The position numbers were made by a program, and so were the translations under genes. A stretch of 64,000 bases of DNA from Archangiaceae bacterium (GTDB lineage: Bacteria; Myxococcota; Myxococcia; Myxococcales; Myxococcaceae): NCBI GenBank assembly GCA_016879935.1, contig JAACJQ010000265.1:48147-112146 (forward strand). The letters run 5' to 3'. The notes below the pieces were generated by a model. The model was not told where the DNA came from. It ran no database searches and saw only the letters and a program-made list of their open reading frames with translations. Shown here piece after piece: positions 51,138 through 59,963 of this stretch; position 1 is the first letter of the stretch; every line of letters starts with the position of its first letter.

Positions 51138-53084
51138 GTGCCTGAGGGGAACCGTGGTAAGCCGCCCCTTCGAAGGGCTGAAACGCTCGGGCCGTACACC
51201 CTCGACAAACGAATCGGTGCCGGTGGAATGGCCGACGTCTTCCTGGCCCATGGCCCCCGCGGCGTGTGCGTGATCAAACGCCCGCACCCGCACCTCTGCG
51301 CGAACGAAGACTTCGTGCGCATGTTCCTCGACGAGGCCGCGATCCTCGCGAGCCTGCACCACCCCAACATCGCCGAGATCTTCGACCTCGGGCAGGTGAA
51401 CGGCGCGTTCTACCTGGCGATGGAATACGTGCCCGGCTTCGACCTGATGACCATCAGCCTCGAGCACGAGCGTCAGGGCGAGCTCATGGCGCCCGAGCTA
51501 TGCGCGCGCATCGTCGCCGACGTCGCCGGAGCCCTGCACTCGGCCCACGACGCGAAGCACCCGAAGACAGGCCAGGCCCTCAACCTCATTCATCGCGACG
51601 TCACGCCGCACAACGTGCTGCTCTCGACGACGGGCGTGGTGAAGCTGATCGACTTCGGCGTCGCGCGCGCCGCCACGGCCACGCACCGCACGCAGGCCGG
51701 CCTCGTGAAGGGCAAGTACCCGTACATGGCGCCGGAGCAGATCACCGGCCAGGACATCGATCGTCGCGTCGACGTCTACGCGCTGGGCCTGGTGCTCTAC
51801 GAGCTGCTCACCAACACGCGCGCCATCGCGGGGAACACCGAGGTCGAGCAGATCGACAACGCCCGCGCCTCACGCATTCGGCCCATCGAGCAGCTGCGGC
51901 CCAACCTGCCCATGCCGCTGCGGCAGATCCTCGCGAGCTGCGTGCACCCCGATCGTGACGGCCGCTACCCGACGGCGCTCGCACTGAAGGAAGATCTCGA
52001 GAAGTACCTGCGCTTCGTCGGTCAGCCCATCGGTCAGGAAGATCTGCTGCGGCTCTTCCGCGTGGTGGCCGCCGAGGTCGCACACCTCGAGCCGGGAACA
52101 CCGCCTCAGCTGTCGCCCGCCGAAGCGCAGCACACGTGGTCTGGCGCGCGTACCGAGCAGGAGATTCCCTCCGACCCAGGCGCGGCGGCGGCTGGCCACG
52201 AGGAGCTTGGGTTTGCTCCCACCGCGCCGTCGATGCGCGTGCCGGCGATTCCGTCACTGCCGCCTCCTCCCGTGCCATCGCAGGTCGCGCCTGGCCCCAC
52301 CGAGCCGCACATCAAGGCGACGCCGCTTCCATCGGCCAAGCAGTCGACCGCGATCATCGGTGACCGTCGCCAGCAGGTGAAAGACGCGTTCGAAGGCGAG
52401 GTCGACACGCTCCCCGCGCCTCCGACGAGGAAGCTCGCGAGCTGGGCCGTGCTCGCAGGGCTGTCGCTGGTCGCCATCATCGCGGGTGCGCTGCTGCTCA
52501 GGCCCGCTGACCCCACGACGAGCACCGTCCCCGACGCCGGAGCCACCGTCACTCCACCACCAGTCGCCGTCGTCGATGCCGGTGGGAGCGAGGTCGTTCC
52601 AGAACCCGAAGACGCTGGAGCGGCTGCCATCGTCGAGGCACCCGTCGTCGACGCCGGCGAGGTTCACGACGAACGCGCCGCGGTGGTTCGCGTCACCTCC
52701 GACGTGCCCATGCAGATCACCGCCGACGGGCACAAGTGGGGCCTCGCGCCCGCCACGCTCGAGCTCAGCGCTGGCAGACACGTCATTCAGGGCCGCAACG
52801 GCGATCTCTTCTGCACGAAGTCGATCGAACTCGACCTGCCGGCTGGAGCGAACGAAGAGGTGAAGTTCCAGAACCCTCGCGCGAAGGTGACGCTGAAGGT
52901 CGAGCCCGGAGGAGAGTTCTCCGTCAACGGACGCAAGCTCCAGGGCTTCTCGGCTTTGAAGGAGGTCACCCTCTGCGAGGGGACCTACACCGTCAAAGCG
53001 AACTTCGGCGCCCTGGAGCAGAAGAAGAAAATTCAGGTGACGGCCGGAAACGCGATGGACGTCACCTTCGAACGGTTTCAGTGA
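51138..53084 (+). CDS. Membrane Ser/Thr protein kinase
   Basis: A 648-residue Hanks-type kinase. Glycine loop RIGAGGMADVF, Lys47 (CVIKRPH), catalytic loop HRDVTPHN (Asp154), DFG (Asp172), APE in YMAPEQITG. A Pro-rich linker (about 320-420) leads to one membrane helix (about 436-454) and an extracytoplasmic part with Asp/Ala/Pro-rich linker, then a PEGA-like beta domain (PMQITADGHKWGLAPATLEL, EGTYTVKANF). All catalytic residues are present, so it should be active. The GTG start gives a 15-residue lead into the kinase fold. Targets unknown. Confidence 0.93.
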   Translation: MPEGNRGKPPLRRAETLGPYTLDKRIGAGGMADVFLAHGPRGVCVIKRPHPHLCANEDFVRMFLDEAAILASLHHPNIAEIFDLGQVNGAFYLAMEYVPGFDLMTISLEHERQGELMAPELCARIVADVAGALHSAHDAKHPKTGQALNLIHRDVTPHNVLLSTTGVVKLIDFGVARAATATHRTQAGLVKGKYPYMAPEQITGQDIDRRVDVYALGLVLYELLTNTRAIAGNTEVEQIDNARASRIRPIEQLRPNLPMPLRQILASCVHPDRDGRYPTALALKEDLEKYLRFVGQPIGQEDLLRLFRVVAAEVAHLEPGTPPQLSPAEAQHTWSGARTEQEIPSDPGAAAAGHEELGFAPTAPSMRVPAIPSLPPPPVPSQVAPGPTEPHIKATPLPSAKQSTAIIGDRRQQVKDAFEGEVDTLPAPPTRKLASWAVLAGLSLVAIIAGALLLRPADPTTSTVPDAGATVTPPPVAVVDAGGSEVVPEPEDAGAAAIVEAPVVDAGEVHDERAAVVRVTSDVPMQITADGHKWGLAPATLELSAGRHVIQGRNGDLFCTKSIELDLPAGANEEVKFQNPRAKVTLKVEPGGEFSVNGRKLQGFSALKEVTLCEGTYTVKANFGALEQKKKIQVTAGNAMDVTFERFQ

Positions 53085-53085
53085 C

Positions 53086-53520
53086 TCAGATCTTCTGGCC
53101 GGTGAACGTCGCCATGATGGTGCCGTTCGCCGTCTGACCGTTCTGCGTCTGCGAGAAGGTCAGCGTCAGGCTCATCGTGAGGCTGGTGCTGGTCAGCGTG
53201 CCCGTGCCCGAGGTGAGCGACGTGTTGCTCATGCCGGTGCTCTCGGTGACGGTCTGGGCCTGCCCGCCGGGGACCGTGAGCGAGTCACCGTTCTTCGTCG
53301 CGGTGAAGGCCAGGCCAGAGGCCTCGACGACGATCGAGTTCGGGTCCGTGCTGGCGAAGATGGTGGCGAGATCGCCGGTGACGGTGCGCGTGGCGCTCCC
53401 ACCCGGGCCCGTCGTGGTCGAGGTCGTCGAGCCACGGTACACGCCGATGGGGTTGCTGCACGCCGAGAGGGCCAGAACTGCGAGTACCACAGCCGAACGG
53501 AGAATGGTCGAGAGGGTCAT
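53086..53520 (-). CDS. Small Thr/Ser-rich lipoprotein
   Basis: Not recognised. A 144-residue protein with signal peptide and lipobox (VLALSAC). The mature part is very rich in Thr, Ser and Gly (TTSTTTGPGGSATRTVTGD) and ends in regular alternating strands (SLTMSLTLTFSQT, GTIMATFTG), so probably a small beta-barrel or sandwich. ATG 53520. It converges with the kinase gene with one base between the stops. Confidence 0.72.
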   Translation of the reverse strand: MTLSTILRSAVVLAVLALSACSNPIGVYRGSTTSTTTGPGGSATRTVTGDLATIFASTDPNSIVVEASGLAFTATKNGDSLTVPGGQAQTVTESTGMSNTSLTSGTGTLTSTSLTMSLTLTFSQTQNGQTANGTIMATFTGQKI

Positions 53521-53542
53521 GCCGCGATGAAAAGCAGAGGAA

Positions 53543-54700
53543 TCACGGGCCCGCAACTTCCTTCGCAGGCACCTCCACCAGACGCGCGAGCACGCGTTCG
53601 GCCACGCGCGCGGCAGCTCCCGTCGCACCGAGCGACGCACGAACTTCGTCGAGGCCGGTGAGACAGGCCTCACGCGCAGGTCCGCTCCACAGCGCCTCGA
53701 GCTCGGCCATCACCTTCGGCACCGTCACGTCGCCCTGGAGCAGCTCGGGCACCACCCGCTTCTTCGCGAGCAGGTTCACCAGACAGAAGAAGGGAATGCG
53801 CACCAGCGCTTTGCCCACCGCGTAGGTGAGCGGCGAGACGCGATAGATGGTGACGAACGGCCGCCGCATGAGCCCGGCCTCGAGCGTCGCCGTACCCGAG
53901 GCGACCAGCCCCACGTCAGCCGCGCCGACCACTTCAGGCGCGCGACCGGCGATCAACGTCACCTCGACCCCTTCGAACGCCGCGCGCACGAACTCCGTCG
54001 GAAGCCCCGGGGCGACGGGCACCACGACCTGCAGGCCGGGGTGCGCCTCGCGCTGCGCCTTCGCGACGTCGCGCATCAGCGCGCCGAGACGACCGATCTC
54101 CGAGCGACGGCTTCCGGGCAGCACCGCCAGCACCGGCCGCGACACGTCGAGTCCCAGCGCGCGCCGGAAATGAGCCGGCTCGTTCAACGGCGGAACCTGA
54201 TCGAGCACGGGGCTGCCGACGTAGGTCGCGTTCACGCCACGCTCGCGCAGAAACGGCTCCTCGAACGGCAGAATGCAGCACAGCTCGTCGACCAGCTTCC
54301 CGATGCGCTTCGCCCGCCCTTCACGCCACGCCCAGATCATCGGCGCCACGAAGTAGACGATCGGAATGCCCAGCGCCTTGAGCCGCTCGGCCAGCCGCAG
54401 GTTGAAGTCGGGTACGTCGATCAGCAGGGCGACTGCGGGCCGCCGCTCCTTCGCGGTGCGCTCGAGATCGCCGAGCACCTTGAGAATGCGCGGAATCTTC
54501 GGAAGCACCTCGGCGATGCCCATCACCGAGATCTCGTGCGCGCCGTGAATCACCTCGAGCCCCGCGGCTTCGAGCTTCGGCCCACCCATGCCGAAGAACG
54601 TCAGCTCGGGTCGTTTCGCCTTCATCGCGCGTACGACGTCGGCGCCGTGGCCGTCACCTGAGGCTTCACCTGCGACGACGAGAACGCTGGGCGGCTTCAC
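53543..54700 (-). CDS. lpxB: Lipid-A-disaccharide synthase
   Basis: A 385-residue GT19 enzyme that joins UDP-2,3-diacylglucosamine to lipid X. N-terminal VLVVAGEASGDGHGADVV, GMGGPKLEAAG, and VMGIAEVLPKIP are diagnostic, as are YFVAPMIWAWREGRAKRI, FVGSP-like TYVGSPVLDQ, LPGSRRSEI, and VASGTATLEAGL. GTG 54700 fits the family start; longer forms would overlap msbA. Divergent from msbA with only 29 bp between the start codons. Confidence 0.95.
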   Translation of the reverse strand: MKPPSVLVVAGEASGDGHGADVVRAMKAKRPELTFFGMGGPKLEAAGLEVIHGAHEISVMGIAEVLPKIPRILKVLGDLERTAKERRPAVALLIDVPDFNLRLAERLKALGIPIVYFVAPMIWAWREGRAKRIGKLVDELCCILPFEEPFLRERGVNATYVGSPVLDQVPPLNEPAHFRRALGLDVSRPVLAVLPGSRRSEIGRLGALMRDVAKAQREAHPGLQVVVPVAPGLPTEFVRAAFEGVEVTLIAGRAPEVVGAADVGLVASGTATLEAGLMRRPFVTIYRVSPLTYAVGKALVRIPFFCLVNLLAKKRVVPELLQGDVTVPKVMAELEALWSGPAREACLTGLDEVRASLGATGAAARVAERVLARLVEVPAKEVAGP

Positions 54701-54729
54701 GCGAGCGATTGTGTACAGTGCCGCGGCCC

Positions 54730-56514
54730 GTGTCGTCATCTCCACTCGTCGGCTCGATGCTGAAGCTGCTCGCGCTCGGCCGCCCGCATCGGGCGTCGCT
54801 GGTGATCGCCTTCGCGTGCATGGGGCTCGTGGGTGTGACGACCGGTGCGTACGCGTTCCTCATGGGGCCAGCGCTGCGGTTCCTGCTCACGGGAGGCACC
54901 GAGGGCCTCGGTCTGCTCGCCCGGCTCGTGCCCGAGCTTGCCTCGTGGCCACGCGAGAAGGTGCTGCTCGTGCTGCCCGTGGTCGTCGTGATCGTCGGCG
55001 CGATCAAGGGCGTCGGGTACCTCGGCCAGTTCTACTTCGTCGGCCTCTTCGGCCAGCAGGTCGTGAAAGATCTGCGGCGCAGCGTCTTCGAACGAATGCT
55101 CGCGTTGTCTCCCGGGCAGCGGGCGCGGTTGCTCTCGGGCGATCTCTTGAGCCGCTTCACCGCCGACGTCGCCGCCGTGGAGCAGGCTGCCACCTACACG
55201 GTCGCTTCGTGGCTGCGCGACACGTTGCAGATCGTCATCCTCGCGGCCGTGGCGGTCGCGCTCTCGTGGAAGCTCGCGCTGCTCACCTTGATCGCAGTGC
55301 CGATCGCGGTGATTCCGGCCTCTCGGTTGACGCGGGCGCTGATGGCGCGCACGCGTGAAGGCCAGACCGCGCTCGGCGCGCTCGCAGGTCAGGTGCAGGA
55401 AGGCCTCGGTGCCCTCCGCGCGATTCAGGCCTTCAACGCAGAAGAGGCCGAGTCGCATCGGTTCGATCGCCGTACGGCCGAAGCGCAGGTCTCGCTCTCT
55501 CGTGCGGCGTGGGCGCGCGCAGCCGTTCCCGGCGTCATGGAGATCCTCGCGTCGGTCGCCATCGCCGGCACCCTCGGCTGGGCCGCGTCGTCAGGCGCCG
55601 TCGAACCCGAGGCCCTCGTCTCGTTCCTCGGTGCGATCATTCTGCTGTACCAGCCCGCGAAGGACCTGGGTCGCGTCAGTCAGTTCGCGATCACGGCAGG
55701 CGTGGCGATGGAACGGCTCGAGGCGGTGCTGTCGTTGCCGCAGTCGGTTCCTTCGGCGGCAGGGCTTGCCGATGCTCCAGGCCTCGAGCGCTCGATCGAC
55801 CTCGACGGCCTCACTTTTCGATGGGCCGATCGCCCCGTGCTGAACGGCGCCACGTTCTCCATCGAAGCAGGCAAGGTGACCGCGCTCGTGGGCGAGAGCG
55901 GGAGCGGCAAGAGCACGCTCACCTCGCTGCTGCTTCGCTTCGAGCAGGCCAGCGGCGGCCGCTATCTGATCGACGGTGTCGACGTGACGCAGCGATCGAT
56001 CTCGAGCGTGCGCGGCCAGTTCGCGCTCGTCACGCAAGAGGCGCTGCTCTTCTCGGCCTCGGTGCGCGCGAACCTGCTCGTGGGAAGGCCGCAGGCGACG
56101 GCGCAGGAACTCGAGGACGCCTGCCGTACCGCGCAGGCGTGGGACTTCATTCTCGCGCTGCCCCAGGGCCTCGAGACGCCGATCGGCGAGCGTGGCGTGA
56201 CCTTGTCTGGCGGTCAGAAGCAGCGCCTCGCGTTGGCGCGCGCGTTGGTGAGCCGGGCTCCCGTGCTCGTGCTCGACGAGGCGACCTCGAACCTCGACCC
56301 CGAGAGTGAGCGCGAGGTACAGGCCGCCCTGGAGCGCGTGCTCCCCGGCCACACCGCCCTCGTCATCGCCCATCGGCTGGCCACGATTCAGAAGGCCGAT
56401 CGCATCGTGGTGCTCGACCAGGGGCGCGTGGTGGAGCAGGGCACGCACGCCGAGTTGCTCTCGCTCAACGGCACCTACTCGAAGCTCTGGCGCGCGCAGA
56501 CGCAGGGCTCGTAA
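54730..56514 (+). CDS. MsbA-like lipid A-core ABC flippase
   Basis: A 594-residue half-transporter: six helices (to about 315), then an intact ATPase domain with Walker A GESGSGKST, Q-loop VTQEALLFSA, signature LSGGQKQRLALARAL, Walker B VLVLDEATSNLD and H-loop IAHRLAT. All catalytic motifs are present, in contrast to the ABC protein at 1.6-3.8 kb. It probably flips lipid A-core to the outer leaflet, given its place at the head of an LPS gene run. GTG 54730 is the likeliest start; ATG 54757 is possible. Confidence 0.88.
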   Translation: MSSSPLVGSMLKLLALGRPHRASLVIAFACMGLVGVTTGAYAFLMGPALRFLLTGGTEGLGLLARLVPELASWPREKVLLVLPVVVVIVGAIKGVGYLGQFYFVGLFGQQVVKDLRRSVFERMLALSPGQRARLLSGDLLSRFTADVAAVEQAATYTVASWLRDTLQIVILAAVAVALSWKLALLTLIAVPIAVIPASRLTRALMARTREGQTALGALAGQVQEGLGALRAIQAFNAEEAESHRFDRRTAEAQVSLSRAAWARAAVPGVMEILASVAIAGTLGWAASSGAVEPEALVSFLGAIILLYQPAKDLGRVSQFAITAGVAMERLEAVLSLPQSVPSAAGLADAPGLERSIDLDGLTFRWADRPVLNGATFSIEAGKVTALVGESGSGKSTLTSLLLRFEQASGGRYLIDGVDVTQRSISSVRGQFALVTQEALLFSASVRANLLVGRPQATAQELEDACRTAQAWDFILALPQGLETPIGERGVTLSGGQKQRLALARALVSRAPVLVLDEATSNLDPESEREVQAALERVLPGHTALVIAHRLATIQKADRIVVLDQGRVVEQGTHAELLSLNGTYSKLWRAQTQGS

Positions 56515-56546
56515 CCGTCGGTTTCCGTGCTAGGCGCACGCGGTCG

Positions 56547-57821
56547 ATGCGGCTGCTCTACGTCATCGCGACCTGGGTCGCTTTCGCGTTCCTCTTTCCA
56601 GTGCTCGCGCTGATGAAGAAGACGCGTGAGGGGCTCCTGCAGCGCTTCGGCTTCTATGCTGAAGGCATCATTCCCGCCGGTGGCTCGCCTCGCATCTGGC
56701 TGCACGGCGCGAGCGCTGGCGATCTGCTCGCGCTGAGCCCGATGATCGATCGCCTGCGCACGAAGTTCCCCGACGCGAAGGTCATCATCTCGACGATCAC
56801 CAACACGGGCGCCCTCATGGCCCGTGAGCGGCTGTCGAAGAAGATCGACGCCATCGTCTACGCCCCGTGGGATCTCTTCGGAGCGACCCGCCGCGCCGTT
56901 CGTGCGCTGAAGCCTGATCTGCTCGTGCTCGAATACACCGAGATCTGGCCGAACCTGATCAGGGCTGCGCACGCGTCGGGAGCACGCCTCGCCCTCACGA
57001 ACGGCAGGTTCTCGGCTGATCACCTCGGCCGCTACCGTGCGTTCTTCACCCTCATCGAGAACCCGCTCGAAGACATCGATCTCTTCCTCATGCGCGAGCA
57101 GGACGAGGCCGAGCGCGTCTTGTCACTCGGCGCAGCCCCGGCTCGGGTGCAGATCACCGGCAACACCAAGTTCGATGCGCTCGTGCCCTCGAGCGAGGCC
57201 GCGGAGGATCAGGCGCTGAAGACGGCGCTGGGCTTGAACGCCGCGGGCCGCGTGTGGATCGCGGGCAGCACCCACGAAGGCGAAGAAGAGTTGCTGCTCG
57301 ACGTCTACAAGCGCCTCATCGTCGAGGTGCCTGATCTGCGCCTCGTGATCGCTCCTCGCTACATCGATCGCGCGCCGCGGGTGTTGTCGTTGATCGAAGC
57401 GGCTGGGCTGCACGGTGGGCTCCGCTCCGCAGGAAATCCGCAGGGCGCTCCGGTGGTCGTGCTCGACAGCATCGGCGAGCTCGCGCGCGCCTATCGCCTC
57501 GCGACCGTCGTCTTCGTCGGGGGCTCCTTCATCACGCGCGGAGGGCAGAACATTCTCGAGCCGGCCGCCCAGGGAAGACCGGTGCTCTTCGGCCCCCACA
57601 TGGAGAACTTCCGCGACTCGGTCGGCGTGCTCGTCGGCCGGGGCGGGCTGCAGGTGAAAGATCCCGACAACCTCTTCAAGGTGCTCTCGGAGCTGTTCTC
57701 GCGGCCAGAGACGATCGAGTCGCTCGGTGAACTCGCGCGCAAGGCCGTGCGGCAGGTCTCGGGTGCCAGCGATCGCAACGTCGACGCGATGGCGAAGCTG
57801 CTCGCGGAGCGCCGGTCTTGA
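56547..57821 (+). CDS. waaA: Kdo transferase
   Basis: A 424-residue GT30 enzyme that adds Kdo to lipid A precursors at the inner membrane. N-terminal anchor (about 1-20), then the family marks IWLHGASAGDLLAL, STITNTGALMARE, YAPWDLFGATRRAV, VLEYTEIWPNLI, GRFSADHLGRYR, ITGNTKFDA, AGSTHEGEEE, RYIDRAP, FVGGSFITRGGQNILEPAA. The usual GEVG acceptor motif reads GASAG and E-x-E-x-W-P reads EYTEIWP, both within family variation. The next gene starts inside its stop (TTGA). Confidence 0.94.
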   Translation: MRLLYVIATWVAFAFLFPVLALMKKTREGLLQRFGFYAEGIIPAGGSPRIWLHGASAGDLLALSPMIDRLRTKFPDAKVIISTITNTGALMARERLSKKIDAIVYAPWDLFGATRRAVRALKPDLLVLEYTEIWPNLIRAAHASGARLALTNGRFSADHLGRYRAFFTLIENPLEDIDLFLMREQDEAERVLSLGAAPARVQITGNTKFDALVPSSEAAEDQALKTALGLNAAGRVWIAGSTHEGEEELLLDVYKRLIVEVPDLRLVIAPRYIDRAPRVLSLIEAAGLHGGLRSAGNPQGAPVVVLDSIGELARAYRLATVVFVGGSFITRGGQNILEPAAQGRPVLFGPHMENFRDSVGVLVGRGGLQVKDPDNLFKVLSELFSRPETIESLGELARKAVRQVSGASDRNVDAMAKLLAERRS

Positions 57822-58822
57822 AGGTGCTCCACCTGCTGGCGTCACCCTTCTTCAGCGGCCCCGCGGAGTCGTTGACCCAGCTCGCGCTCGCGCAACGCGC
57901 CCTCGGGCACGAGGTCTCGGTCGCGGTCGATCGCAAGCGCACCTCGACCGACGCCGAAGAGCTCGCGGTTCCCCGTCTGCAATCGCTCGCTCTCCTCGCC
58001 GACGTCGGCCTCGAGCTGTCCGTGAAGTCCTCTCCGCTCGCCGTCGCGAAAGACATCAAGACGCTGAAGGGCCTCTCGGTCGACGTCGTGCACTGTCACT
58101 TCAGCCACGATCACCTGCTCGCGCGCTGGGGGCGGCCGAAGGGGGCGAAGCTGATCCGCTCCATTCACGCGCCTCGCTCGGTGCGCCGCTTCATGCCTGT
58201 CGCCGACGGGTGGACCGTGCCCTTCGACGCGCTCGCGAAGTCGTTCTCGCGCGTCATGGTGCTGCCGCCCGTCGTCGATTCGAAGTTCATGCCGCCCGCA
58301 TCGAGAACCGAGCTGCGACGCCAGCTCGAGCTGCCCGACGTTCCGCTCATCGGAATGGTCTCGACCTTTCAGTCGTCGCGGCGCCACGATCTCGGTGTCG
58401 CCGCATTCGAGCAGCTGATTCGTCGTCGGCCCGAAGCCCAGCTCGCCCTCGTCGGAGACGGCGAGCTGCTGCCCGTCGTCAAAGCGCTCGTGAAGTCGAA
58501 GGGCCTTTCGGCGCGCGTTCACTTCGTCGGTTACCAGCGAGGAGAGGCGTTCGTCCGCTGGCTCCAGGCGCTCGACGAGGTGTGGATTCTGGGGCTCGGC
58601 AACGACTTCTCCGCGAGGGCCGCGGCGCAGGCTCGTGCGTGCGGCGTTCGGGTCGTCGGCGTCGACGAGGGCGCGCTGCCACGGTTCTCCGACGTCATCG
58701 TCGAACGACGGCCCGAAGCCGTCGCACTGGCCGCGCTCCAGTCCGAGCGTCGGCAGGTTCTGCTCGAGTCCCAACGGGCCATCGCTCAGCGCGTGCTCGA
58801 TCTCTACGGAGCGACGACATGA
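57818..58822 (+). CDS. Glycosyltransferase, GT4-like
   Basis: A 334-residue GT-B enzyme. The TTG start overlaps the waaA stop. The N-half opens KVLHLLASPFFSGPAESLTQL (glycosyltransferase 4 type); the C-half has LIGMVSTFQSSRRHDLGVAAF, ALVGDGELLPVV, GLSARVHFVGYQRGE and an acidic end (VDEGALPRFSD) that takes the place of the E-x7-E motif. It probably adds a sugar to the LPS core; the donor cannot be told. Confidence 0.88.
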   Translation: MKVLHLLASPFFSGPAESLTQLALAQRALGHEVSVAVDRKRTSTDAEELAVPRLQSLALLADVGLELSVKSSPLAVAKDIKTLKGLSVDVVHCHFSHDHLLARWGRPKGAKLIRSIHAPRSVRRFMPVADGWTVPFDALAKSFSRVMVLPPVVDSKFMPPASRTELRRQLELPDVPLIGMVSTFQSSRRHDLGVAAFEQLIRRRPEAQLALVGDGELLPVVKALVKSKGLSARVHFVGYQRGEAFVRWLQALDEVWILGLGNDFSARAAAQARACGVRVVGVDEGALPRFSDVIVERRPEAVALAALQSERRQVLLESQRAIAQRVLDLYGATT

Positions 58823-58956
58823 GCGAACGCAGGGCACGCCTTCGCGCAGGTACGGCAGCGCGGTCTGTCGCTCGGCCCGGCTCCCCTCGGGCGAGTTCAT
58901 GCGTTCACGAGCGCGGCGTTGCCCAGCGCTGCGCGCTCGCCGGAGCGGCCGCATGA
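58819..58956 (+). CDS. Possible coupled mini-gene (45 residues)
   Basis: An ATG overlaps the glycosyltransferase stop (ATGA) and the frame ends in a TGA overlapping the lpxK ATG (ATGA), so it exactly fills the gap between these genes. The product (MSERRARLRAGTAARS... ending CALAGAAA) is Arg/Ala-rich with two Cys and no recognisable domain. It may only serve to pass ribosomes to lpxK, or be the remnant of a longer gene. Confidence 0.4.
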   Translation: MSERRARLRAGTAARSVARPGSPRASSCVHERGVAQRCALAGAAA

Positions 58957-59963
58957 GCGTCATCGATCGCCTCTGGTACGGAGAGGCGCTCCCGCTCGAG
59001 CGCGCACTCGCGACCATCACGCTCGGCCCGGCGTCGCTCGTGTACGGCGCCATCGGCGCGACCCGCAACGCGCTCTTCGACGCCGGTCTGCTCGCGACCC
59101 ATCGTGTGAGCGGCGCTCAGGTGATCTCCGTGGGGAACCTGGTTGTCGGCGGCTCCGGCAAGACCCCGCTCGTCATCTTCCTCTCGAAGTGGGGGCTCGC
59201 GGCAGGTCGCAAGGTGGCTGTGCTCTCTCGTGGCTACGGCCGGGCTGCACGCGCGCCTCTTCAGTTCGACGGCAGGTCGCTTCCTCCCGAGCCCGAGTGT
59301 GGAGACGAGCCCCGGCTGATCGCGCGCTCGTCGGGCGCTACCGTCTTCGTCGACGCCAATCGGGTGGCGGCTGCCAGACGCGCCGTCGCCGCGGGCTTCG
59401 ACACGTTGATCCTCGACGATGGTTTTCAGCACCGCCGCCTCGCACGCGACGTCGACGTGCTGATCCGGGTGCCTGAAGCCTCGACAGCCGTTCTTCCGCT
59501 CGGGCCAGCGCGTGAATTCTCGAGTGGAGCGCGTCGTGCGACCGTCGTCTGGAACGGGCAGGGCGGCGGTGACCCGACGGGAGCGCTCGTCGTGCGCGGC
59601 CTGCGCAACGGGCCCGCGTCGCTGCGGAATCAGCGCGTCGTCGCCGTCGCGGGCATCGCCCGCCCGAAGCGCTTCTTCGACACCCTCGAACGCCTAGGCG
59701 CCAAGCTGGCCGTCACCGAGCGCTTTCCCGATCACCACCGCTTCACGAAGGCCGAGCTCGAGCGCATTCGGGCCCACGCCGAACGCACGCAGTCGATCGT
59801 CGTCACCACCGAGAAGGACGCTGAGCGGCTGCCCGAGGGCTTTCTGGCGACCGTGGTCGAGACCGGGCTCACGGTGACCCAGGGGCTCGAGACGCTCGCA
59901 CGCGCAGTTGGCTGGCCTTCTGCTTGTGCCCCTGTGGCCGCGGTGGGAGAAGCCGCGCCGTGA
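58953..59963 (+). CDS. lpxK: Tetraacyldisaccharide 4'-kinase
   Basis: A 336-residue membrane-associated kinase that makes lipid IVA. Start ATG 58953 (MSVIDRLWYGEAL). P-loop in VGNLVVGGSGKTPLV (about residues 52-66), then LSRGYGR, GDEPRLIA, DDGFQHRRLARDVDVL, LPLGPARE, FPDHHRF and TTEKDAERL, all expected. The next gene overlaps its stop (GTGA). Confidence 0.95.
   Translation: MSVIDRLWYGEALPLERALATITLGPASLVYGAIGATRNALFDAGLLATHRVSGAQVISVGNLVVGGSGKTPLVIFLSKWGLAAGRKVAVLSRGYGRAARAPLQFDGRSLPPEPECGDEPRLIARSSGATVFVDANRVAAARRAVAAGFDTLILDDGFQHRRLARDVDVLIRVPEASTAVLPLGPAREFSSGARRATVVWNGQGGGDPTGALVVRGLRNGPASLRNQRVVAVAGIARPKRFFDTLERLGAKLAVTERFPDHHRFTKAELERIRAHAERTQSIVVTTEKDAERLPEGFLATVVETGLTVTQGLETLARAVGWPSACAPVAAVGEAAP

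Noticed and set aside
58635..58952. Upstream extension of lpxK
   Set aside because: The frame lies inside the glycosyltransferase gene and lacks LpxK features before MSVIDRLWYG.
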